Source of the DNA: Haliclona indistincta
Taxonomy: Eukaryota > Porifera > Demospongiae > Haplosclerida > Chalinidae
DNA length: 64,000 nt
Reading direction: 5' to 3'
Assembly: GCA_964017065.1 (NCBI GenBank)
Contig: OZ024788.1
Coordinates: 2,465,021 to 2,529,020, forward strand
Every line of letters starts with the position of its first letter. The first letter of the stretch is position 1. The position numbers were made by a program, and so were the translations under genes. This document shows, piece by piece, positions 24,301 through 33,493 of this stretch. The notes under the pieces were generated by a model, which saw nothing but the letters and a program-made list of their open reading frames with translations, did no database searches and had not been told where the DNA came from.

Positions 24301-24834
24301 TAGAAATAAAATATATGTTACATGTAGTAGTTATTCCATGCTTACCAGGTGTGTATACCATATACACGAGGTATTGTGTTAATAAACCCGAGGGCGTAGC
24401 AACCACTGACATAATTAATGAGGTCAATCGTTTATGAGGTCCCATTAGTATCAGTAAGACAACTGTGTATAAGAAGCGAGCATACCTAGGCCTGCCTTAC
24501 CTTCGGTATGGGTGAACCACTCCCGACCAAAGCGGTGCCTTTGATCATAGAGGCTACCATGGTAGAACTATGTTTTTTTCTGGTCATTTTGCACTGTTCT
24601 CTAAAGCCTCCAATACGTAGTCAAAGCTATGTGCATATAATTATGTTGGATATACAACATTATATATTATGTTTTTCCTGGTCATTTTGCACTCCATATT
24701 ATGTGCATCATAAATTATGTTATTTTTACCTGGGAGAATTGTGCATTTTGAAGCAAAAAAATATATCTACAGTGAACAAAATTAATAATTATCAATAACG
24801 ATTCACAGCAAGACTTAGAGTATAATAACATGGG
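21320..24834. repeat. Tandem duplicate of 13674-21319 (paracaspase 3' exons)
   Basis: The sequence from ATATAGCAAGTGCGCT (21320) restarts at the intron point 13674, directly after ATAACATGGG. The same ATAACATGGG ends the second copy at 24834, followed by unique CTTTAGTGG. The tandem junction is therefore visible at 21319/21320. Exons differ from copy 1 by only a few percent by eye. Copy 2 is shorter because it lacks the transposons of copy 1. Confidence 0.9.
21384..24382 (+). pseudogene. MALT1: MALT1-type paracaspase, copy 2 (5'-truncated, catalytic dyad kept)
   Basis: Exons equivalent to numbers 4-16 of copy 1: 21384-21530, 21583-21723, 21771-22046, 22103-22360, 22416-22463, 22608-22646, 22698-23085, 23139-23225, 23273-23379, 23425-23595, 23646-23803, 24046-24131 and 24176-24299 (reading on to a stop at 24382). 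The Death domain, Ig1 and first linker exon are missing at this locus. The His (YYAGHGFE, 22931) and Cys (FLDSCRV, TGT at 23075) of the caspase-like dyad are present, and the Ig2 exon is in frame (141 nt). Exon 24046-24131 carries two extra bases (GTATAGTGC against GTAGTGC), giving an in-frame TAG and loss of most of the C-terminal Ig domain. Unless it is spliced as a 3' cassette of copy 1, it has no evident start. Confidence 0.75.
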
Positions 24835-25231
24835 CTTTAGTGGTGTGTCTGTTAGTTTTGTGTCACTGCATGATTGGTCTGTTTGTGGGTTTTGTATCTT
24901 TATTTGTCTGAGTTGTTTGTGTGTGTTGTAGTGAATATTATCTGTATGTTTCTCGATCTAAGTAGTCGTGGAGAACTGATGTAATCGCGACAAATGACTT
25001 TAAATTTCTACTCTATGCATAATTTGTTATTGTGAGTACTACTGTTACGAAGCTGCTTGTTATATTTATTAGTATTGCTTTCATTTGCATGCATCTAAAT
25101 GATCCCTATTATAGAAAAATTAAAAACACTGCATTAGAATTTAAATTCACTATGAAAATGTCACAAAAATTTATTATGACTGCTGTGTGTGTAGCTACTA
25201 TAACATTTTGACTTGATTCTCTGCTCTGTAG

Positions 25232-28200
25232 GTGATGATGAGAGTGAAGATGAGGGTGAAGATAGGAGTGAAGATGAGAGTGAAGATGAGAGAGAAGATG
25301 AGAGAGAAGATAAGAGTGAAGATGAGAGAGAAGATAAGAGTGAAGATGGGAGGGCTGATGGTGAAGATGAAGCTAAGACAAACTTTGCTACTGTGGAGAA
25401 GTACATCAAGAAGCATGGTGAAGTGGACTTACCCTCACTCAAGTCGTATCTTATTGGTCCTCCTGGTGTTGGTAAAACAACTACTCTGAAGCGTCTTACT
25501 AGAGAATTTGATCACTTGCCAGTCAATGAGGAATTAAGTCCTAGCACAGGCATGGATGCACCAGTGACAGTGTTTATAACTGATGTGCTTATAGATGAAC
25601 AATGGAAATCCCAGCGCTTGGAAGAGCAGTGTCAAACGTTATGTAGCTGTATTCTAAAAATATGTGGTGAAGATAATACTGTACAGCAGACAGCAAATAA
25701 TGTTCAGGAAAACTCAAATAAACTGCCAATTCCGCCTGCTTCTACAGAACTATCTCCTGTAGTAATGAAATCGCATCCTGTTGAAGCAACTAATTCTGTA
25801 AAGAACGAACATTTTGTTCCTACTTCTTCAGCAGCTGAGATATCTGAATCCACATTTGATGAAAGTCCATCACCCTCTGATCACTCCATTGTCTCCTCAC
25901 AATCAAGATCAGACCATAAAGAATATGAAATTACTTCTGCACTCCGGTCATTAGTCGAAGAAAAAGATTGGAAAAGAATCGGAAAAATCTTAAAAAGTGA
26001 AAAATTCACTCTCCTCCAAATTATTGATATTGGAGGACAACCAGAATTTCATGAAATCATACCACTTCTACTGCATGGTCTTGCTATATACTTAATTTTT
26101 CTTGACATGTCGATCTCAAGACATGAACTCTAAATACAAAGTGGCTTACCGTGGCAGAGATGGTAGTTTTGACCTCGCCCCTTATACATCTGAGCATACC
26201 GTTAGAGAGGTTATCGACTTCACTCTTTCTAACATTTTATCTCTTCAGTCAAATAACAGTGTCCCCGTAGCTATTCTTGTTGGCACTCACCTCGACAAGT
26301 GCAATGAGGAAGATGTTTCTGCTCTAGAAAAATCTGTTCAAGATTCTTTCGCCACTTTCATCCGAAAGGGTGTGTTACGGCAAGTCAATGAGTCACCCGC
26401 TAAGTACATACACCAAGTAAACAATGTCAGTGGAGTCTCTGACATTGTGAGATTGCGTGAACTGATTTCTAGTAGTGTTCACAGCGATCGGTTCAAGTCA
26501 AAGCCAGTCCCTACATCTACTTTATTGCTGCATCTGATTCTTCGCAAGCGATTCGGCCCCGATCCAGGATGGTGCTCGTTGAAAGTTTGCGTAAAGATAG
26601 CTGAAGGTTGTGGCATCTCAGAAGAAGACCTCACTAGGGAGAATGATGGTATCCTCCAGTACCTGCATGACAGTTTTGGGACTATCCTCTATTACCGAGG
26701 TAGAACAAGGCAAGGCAAGGAACTGAAGATTAGTCAGCGAGTTATTGTTGACCCGAACGTCATCACACGCCCACCAGTAGAGCTTGTTGCTACTGCATTT
26801 GGTGCTGATGGAAGGGTGGAGCACGCTGAAGCTAGGAGAATACGTTTTACAGGAGAGATTCGTCATTCTGTAATGAAAAGAGCTTGTGAGGACCGGCCAT
26901 CTGATGATAAAAAAGAATTAATTCCAACTGATGAGATTGTGGAGCTACTGGAATCACGATATATTCTTCATGATGATGCTAAATCTGCAGATTCAGAAAA
27001 TGGAGACGAACCGGTCTACTTCCTTCCTTGCCTTCTTTCTTTTGATGAAAAAGTCAGGGATCAATCTCGAGATCACAGCCACCTCAATGATCTCACCTAT
27101 GCTCCCCTCCTGCTAATACCAAATAAAGGACATATTCCACCTGGATTGTTTCCAGCCACGATAGTCAAATTGTCTCAGCACTGGAAACTATTCGAAACTG
27201 AAATTCCAATTCAAAATGATGCTGAACCAACCAGGTTTCGAAATCGGATTCACTTTACCTTTAAGGGAAAACTAGGTGTTGAGTTGCGTGCACTTCCCAC
27301 ACACCTCGAGTGTCGTATTCGTGATCCCTCTGGGCTTATCGATCCTCAATTGTTATCAGAATGTCGTTCTGAGTTGGAGGAATACTTCGATGAGGTTTTG
27401 TTATCTTTTTTTCCCACAAGAAAATGGAAATGGAATTTTGGGTTTTACTGTCCTAACGCTTTGCTTTCTGATAAGATCCCACCTCATCCTGGTCCCCTCA
27501 ATGAAGAGCAGATGATCAAATGTACTAAGTCTGGTTGTAAAGAGGATCTAGTTGGTCTTGAGGAAAAACACAAGATCTGGTTTACTACTAGTAAAGACGA
27601 AGTCCCAAAACTAGGGGAAGGTACTGTGTTCAATGTTACCCATGATTATGTTTCTCACACATGTTTACCAGTGTTGTGTGCTTCACGCATTCTTCCGTTC
27701 TATAGCCTCTTGTGATCTCACTTATAGGAAAAAGCATTTACAATGTGAATAGAGTGTACTTGAATATACGTGAATATAGGTGTTTTCCTCATGTGTAATC
27801 TCACTGGAAGTATCATACTTTGTACACAGTGTTTCTACAGCGATAGTAGAATAAAATACTCTTGGTATAATTATATTTAACTAGTTTTTGGTATACCAAA
27901 GTATCACTAGAGACAACTAACCACACTGTGGTCTAGTGTTGGAGTTTCAGCATTATCATCTTAACACAAGTCATGATTTCCAAATATTCACTTGATAAGA
28001 ACGACTATACCTTTATACCTAGTTGAAATACCCTGTAAACTAACCACATTTATTTATAGCTACATGTATTTCAATAATAATGGTAGTCATGCCAATTTGC
28101 CTTTAGGTGCCCCGCTCACACTACTGAAGTTGAAAAAACTGAAAGGAGCTGATGGTAAACCACTGAAGATAGTTCAAAAGATTGCTGCTCATGACTACAC

Positions 28201-28453
28201 AACATTCGGAGTGTTTCTTCTACAAGATGAGAATGGAGAAGAGGTTAAGCTTATCAAGAAGAACAACATCCAGGATGGTGCTGAGAGTGTCACTGAGGCC
28301 ATCATCCTGAAATGGCTGACAAGTGATGCACCTACTCGTACATATCAACACTTGATAGAGTGTCTCAAAGATGCTGATCTGGGTGCACTTGCTGAGCTCA
28401 TTGAAAACACAAGGTATGCTACCAACATACATGTACATTGTCATGATAAATAA
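25232..28453 (+). pseudogene. Roc/COR-like GTPase with Death domain (GTPase B), frameshifted
   Basis: Exons 25232-27620 and 28107-28453. It has an acidic SEDERED repeat longer than in copy A, Walker A GPPGVGKTTT (near 25456), DIGGQPEFHE (near 26025), G4-like VGTHLDKC, a COR-like region and a C-terminal Death fold (TYQHLIECLKDADLGALAEL). Near 26110 four extra bases (ATGTCGATCTCAAG against ATGTCTCAAG) break the frame between the G3 and G4 motifs, so two overlapping frames cover the exon. It lacks the small intron and adjoining coding bases present at 7055-7208 in copy A. No in-frame ATG precedes the acidic repeat; the phase-1 acceptor needs an upstream exon, and the last paracaspase donor (24299, phase 1) is compatible. 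If the 4-nt change is an allele or error, the gene is functional. Confidence 0.72.
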
Positions 28454-28509
28454 TGTATTGCATGCCACACAGCCACATTTTTATTTCTTCTTTTCAAGCA
28501 TGATACCAT

Positions 28510-28690
28510 TATAGCGGAAAATTTTCAAGAATTACAGGCTATTCGTGTGAAAATATTATCCGTCATTGTCTTGTTTTTCTTGACAAACTTAGGGCAATAG
28601 CACCAAATTCGCGAGAATATTACTCGCGAAATTCTCTATCTCGCACATTTGCAAAAATTTTATCCCACGAAATTTTCCCGCTGTACGGTA
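28510..28690. mobile_element. Small inverted-repeat element
   Basis: AGCGGAAAATTTTC near 28513 and GAAATTTTCCCGCT near 28668 are complementary ends, with further internal CGCGAGAATATTACTCGCGA palindromes. It lies 3' of GTPase B. The corresponding place in block A (8150-8300) differs. Boundaries are approximate. Confidence 0.45.
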
Positions 28691-28983
28691 ACCGTATTCA
28701 TGACATGTAATGAAATTCACAAGCCTGTGATGATATTCACAACCAATTTCATCCATTCAGGTCTCTGTACTAAGACAACTATTATATTCTATTCTCTTGC
28801 CCTTCCTTTCCTCTTCTATTAGTATGTGAGGATACAATATCTCCCAAGAAACACAGACAATAGACCAAATTTCAACACCTGGCACTTCTATCAAACTTCA
28901 CTACTATTTCAACATGTCACTATTATTAATTTTTTTAAACTTCATTTTTCTGCTGATCTTTTTTCATCATAATGAGTACTAAG

Positions 28984-31900
28984 TCATTTTGTTATCTTTG
29001 CTCTTATCAGTAGTCTGTACTTATCCTTAATATCTACTGGTGTTCTGTGTGGATGGAAGGGATAGGCTGATAGTATGTGACGCCATCGATGACCCAGCTT
29101 CTGTACTCCCTCCACAATATACTGCTCCTCTTCTCGTGTGTAGGGTACACGTTCCCGTGGCAACTGCATGATGAGCATGAGCAATGAATTATGTAGACCA
29201 GTAGTGTATCATTGTTTACACTATTGTACTAACATGTAGCTTCATCTATTGACTGACCTTGGTTGGATGAGTCACTGTTTTCATATCCTTCTTCCTTTGC
29301 TGTGTTCTCCTCTTCCTCTCAGTGTCTGTCTCATCTGATGGATAGTCAAATGGAGTCCGATCACGAGACAATGACTGAGTGTTTTTAATGTCACTGAGTG
29401 ACTGTCTCTTCTGTCTGGAGGTGCCACAGTGAGTGGAGTGTGTTGGTACTGTCAGCTCATGGTCGCTGTGATCACTCGATGATGATTGTACAGAATATTC
29501 TTGATCTTGTTGATGATATCGCTCACGTTGTTGTCTCTGCATGTGATGGTATGCTTTCTGATGGTGCTTTAGTGGTTGGTGTGATTCTTGTTGCTGTCGT
29601 CTCTTGTGTTCTAGTAATGTCTGGTTGTGGGAATGGGAATGGGAATGTCTGGTTGTGTAGTAGTTGCTTGGGTTGATGGTGTTGTTTGATCATTGACTGG
29701 TTTTGTTTTGGTTCATGATGTGATTCATGTTGATGCAGTGTCTTGTGTTGTTGGGTCATTGTCTGGTATGGTAGATGCAGTGATGATCTCTGCTGCTGCT
29801 GCTGCTGCTGTACTAATGGCTGGTGTCTGTGAGGTTGTGAGTGTAGTGATGGTTGTATTAGTGATAGTTCCTCCAGCTCTTCTTGACTTGATGATGATAG
29901 TACATGAATTGTTGGGTTCTGTTCTTCTTGATTTAGTGATGGTTGTGGTGAGTGCTGTTCTTGTTGACTAGATAATGATTGCTCATCTTGGCAGCTTGAT
30001 GATGATGGATTAGTGGATAGCTCATCTTGATCTTGTAGTGTCTGCTGCTCTTGTGCTAGTACTTGTTGATCTTCTTGCTGTAGAGGTGGCTGCTGTTCTT
30101 GGTCACCGTGTGATGAGTGGAGCTCCTCTCGAGGTAGCTGGCTGAATGATGGCTGTCGGATAACTTCAGGTGAGTGGGTTTCAGTGATCAAAGGCATTCT
30201 CTTCCTCACGAACTCTGTCAGATGACGGTGGTAGCGACAAGTGCCTGAGTCTCGTCTGAGAAGCTGCAGTGCATTTCTGCTGGTCACTGTCACATGAGCA
30301 TAATTGATAGCATCACAACCAAGGCACTTGAATGCTGTTTTGTGCTTGCTCATTTCTTCCACTTGTTGCCTCAGAATCAGATACTTCTCTTTCATTCTCT
30401 CGTTCTGTGTTCGTTCCTTTTGTAGCTGGCTCTGTAGCTGGCCCTGTCTGCTCACTATCTCTTCACGCTGCTTTGCTAGATTCTCTGTTTGTCTCTGTTC
30501 CTCTGTGAGTTGATCTTGTAACTGCTTCAATGTGTCTTGCTGCTTGTCTTTCTGCATCACTCCTCCAATTCTCTGTGCTTTGCTCACCGCAATTTTACCA
30601 GCGTTTGTTTGATCAACCATTACTTCTCTTTCCTTATCAGATCCACATTTTTCTCCACTGTTTTCACCTCTTCCCAAGCCTCTTTCAAGATATCTTTCTC
30701 CTTCTTGCATGCTCTTTTCTGTTCTTTCTTGTGTATTGTTTGCTCTTTTGCTCAATCGAGGGCTGTGATCAGGAGATGATGGTGATCGTTTTCTCTTCTC
30801 TTTGCCGACAAGGAACACTGTCTTGAGATTCTGAAGTGGCACAATGTTACCAGCGTCCATTGTGCTAGTTAGCTCGAGCAGTGGATGCTCATCTGAGTGA
30901 GATTGCTGGGCATGGTCGCTACCTATCTCTTCTTTATTGAAGCAGTCTTTATGATCATCAGTTGCTTGTCTGTTCAGTTCTTGTTCTTTGTCCACCATAT
31001 TGGTATCCAGCCAGTGCTTCACCTTATCTTCCACTGGTATACGTTTAGCATCCAACCCTTTTAGTATATTCTCACAATCCAGTTCCTCAGCTGCTTTTTC
31101 TACGGTAGCTTACGTTGTCTTTGTTTGTAGGCGGCAGTGTTTTATTGTTATTGGAGGTGTTTTGAATGATTTCTTCATGATCGGAGTGAGACTACCAGAT
31201 GAGCTGTCTGGAAGAGTCAGGTCTGTAGGAGGTGTGGCTGTGTGTACAATTTATTAGGAGTGAAATTTTACTAATAGTCAGTGAAAAAATTAGGCGTAAC
31301 ATACCTATTGGTTTGGTTCGCTCAGTACAGGTGTGCAATACATATGTGATAGCTTTAGTGAGCTCCTCATTCTGTAAAGTAAACACACATTATGTATGTA
31401 CATGTTATAGTTAGCAGATGAGGCAGATAGTGTGTCACTGACCTGAGAAACTGCCATAGCATTGATCAGTAGAGATACCCCATCATTGATCAACAACTGC
31501 TGCTGGTTGATACCTATAGTGAGACAGACACTTTGAATGTAGTGTGGACTATGAGACCACAGTACTCATGCAAGAAGTGCTGTGCACAGCTTACGGTTGT
31601 CATCAGTGAGGTTGCCGAGACAGAGTACCACATGTAGTAGCATGAAGTCACTGAGTCCTTGTCTAGCGAGTAGCTGTACTAGAATCGGCACAAGATCGGT
31701 CAACTTGGAACGAATAGACTCTGTAAAATAACAATTGAGACCATTGTGATACTCATGACAAGTACACAGTTGTGTTCCCTCATCACTTACCATTGCCATG
31801 TGTTGCTTCTGAGATAGTCTGTATCACATGAGATATGAAAGCAAGCAGGTCCTCTAACTTGTCTTCATAAAGCTGATCCATAGTGTCAGCTTGTTTCACT

Positions 31901-33180
31901 AAATCCTTCAGCAGGTTAGAGAGTGCTGTCAGTCCACCAAACATCTGTAGACGATCCTGTGACTTCTCTGTGAGTGAGTGAGTGAGTGAGTGAGTGAGTG
32001 AGTGAGTGAGAGTGGTACATTACCATTTCTGCTGACACACACTGCTAGTACTGTGAGCAGTGGTTTGAGCAGTTGTGTTTGTTGAGTGAAGTAGAGCATG
32101 TTGACAGCAGCCGGGAATACAGCACAACACTGCAACTGATTGTACTCTGAGAGAGAAGAACGAAAACTTTGCTAATAATTATTAGTGCTACTTTTACTAA
32201 CCGTTGTGTGGTTGAGTAGTGGCTGTCATGATAGCGTTGGCTAGGCATCCCCACAGCTCTACTAGCTGTGTGTTCATCTGTTTGCTGTCATCATCAGATG
32301 CAGCACACAAGTCCTTGAACACAGTGACTAAACACCTGAACACGAGAACAGAGCATGACACCATTACACCAGAGCAAAGAGATACAGTACATTTTGATGA
32401 ATTTCTAGTAACAGTTCAACAAACACTACTGTGGCACAGAATTTACCGTGGATTAGTACTTACTTAAATTGATCAATGATTTTTGCTAGTAGTCTTGTCT
32501 CTCTTGCCAGATGCTGACCTTGAACTGATGGACAGTAACAAGACTAGCACTAGTGTCATGAGTGATGTGTGGTAGTACTCACTGTTGTCTAGCAGTATGC
32601 AAGTGGTGAGGAAGACACTAGTTGCTTTCAGAGGAGGAGAGGAGTCCTCAGAGCTGACCAGGCTAGCCAGCATCTTGAACAGGTTCTTCTCTGTCAGTTG
32701 CATCTTACACTCAACTAGACCGTGAAAATACACAAAATTTGATGTCACACGTTGCAAATTTTATTACCATTCTCTTCCACAGCACAGCTGGGGGTGTATA
32801 GCGCTGCTTGCTGGAGCTGCTTTGATGCTGTGCTGACCAGTAGCTCAACAACGGTCTCTAGTCCTCCAGACACTCGCAACTCTTTGCTGGCTACAGCTAC
32901 GAACACGTCAGGCAGTGGAAAACGAAAACCTAAAAAAATGTGTTGTCCAACTGAACTCACTATTGTTCCTACACATAGCTGCTATTGTGACCAGCACTTG
33001 TTTCTGTGTGTCCACTCCGCCATTTTGTAGTGTAAGGCATTCTAGCAGCAGACCCAAGTCTTCACAGACTAGATAAATGAAAATGATATGGCAAGTTACC
33101 AACAGCAAGAGTGGAACAGGCAGCAAGCATGACTAACCTGCTTTGCTGCCTTCGTCCTGTGCATTATGAGAAGCAGCCAT
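28984..33180 (-). CDS. TERB1: TERB1, telomere repeat-binding bouquet formation protein 1
   Basis: Minus-strand exons in order: 33180-33138 (ATG), 33068-32961, 32929-32768, 32714-32583, 32518-32464, 32335-32202, 32146-32024, 31967-31791, 31720-31595, 31513-31443, 31371-31305, a long exon from 31237 to about 29258, and 29163-28984. Early exons encode ARM-type helices (LGLLLECLTLQNGG, ALYTPSCAVEEN, LARETRLLAKIIDQF). The long exon has a coiled coil, a Cys/His motif (FKCLGCDAI...CRYHRHLTEF) and a Gln/His/Ser-rich tract. The last exon is a TRF-like Myb domain (YTREEEQYIVEGVQKLGHRW). This is the ARM-coiled coil-Myb architecture of TERB1, which in vertebrates tethers meiotic telomeres to the nuclear envelope with TERB2-MAJIN. 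Two oddities: an in-frame TAA at 31110-31112 (Lys in the duplicate) and a frame change near 29640 in a TTCCCA repeat, where the natural Gln/His-rich frame (MQRQQRERYHQQDQEY) is entered. Confidence 0.85.
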
Positions 33181-33493
33181 TAGCAACGGAGCTGTTGCAG
33201 CAAAGACGCTCAGCTCTGCAACAGCAGCAACAGGTGGAGCTGGCCCGCGCGCCGGGCCAATAATAGAGACCACGCCTTCTTAATAACTTAACCTGTGAAG
33301 TACCCGCCAGTGCTGCACATGGTCGACACAGAGTGGGGCGTGCTAAAGTCTTGGCGCTAGAGAGAGACGCCTCAAAACAAGAAGACGCCACTGTAGCTGA
33401 AATATTACCAGTTGCAAGGTGCAGTGACCATAGATTTAAATTTTGGCGGGATCTTATCAGAATTTTGTTAGCTTCTCACACAAAATCGTGAAA
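33181..33493. promoter_or_regulatory. Bidirectional promoter of TERB1 and API5
   Basis: The ATG codons of TERB1 (-, 33180) and API5 (+, 33494) are 313 bp apart and diverge. The interval is GC-rich around 33240-33265 (GCGCGCCGGGCCAATAATAG) with a CCAAT box and no TATA box. A shared head-to-head promoter is inferred from spacing alone. Confidence 0.6.

Larger units (their letters stand above)
25076..31971. repeat. Segmental duplication block B (GTPase + TERB1)
   Basis: Partner of 4601-11664. Introns and intergenic parts are very similar by eye (for example TTTTTGGTATACCAAAGTAT onward at 27890 and 7567), while parts of the GTPase exon are clearly more diverged. This block carries the unsplit TERB1 and joins its 5' exons without interruption, so it is probably the original. 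Confidence 0.85.
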
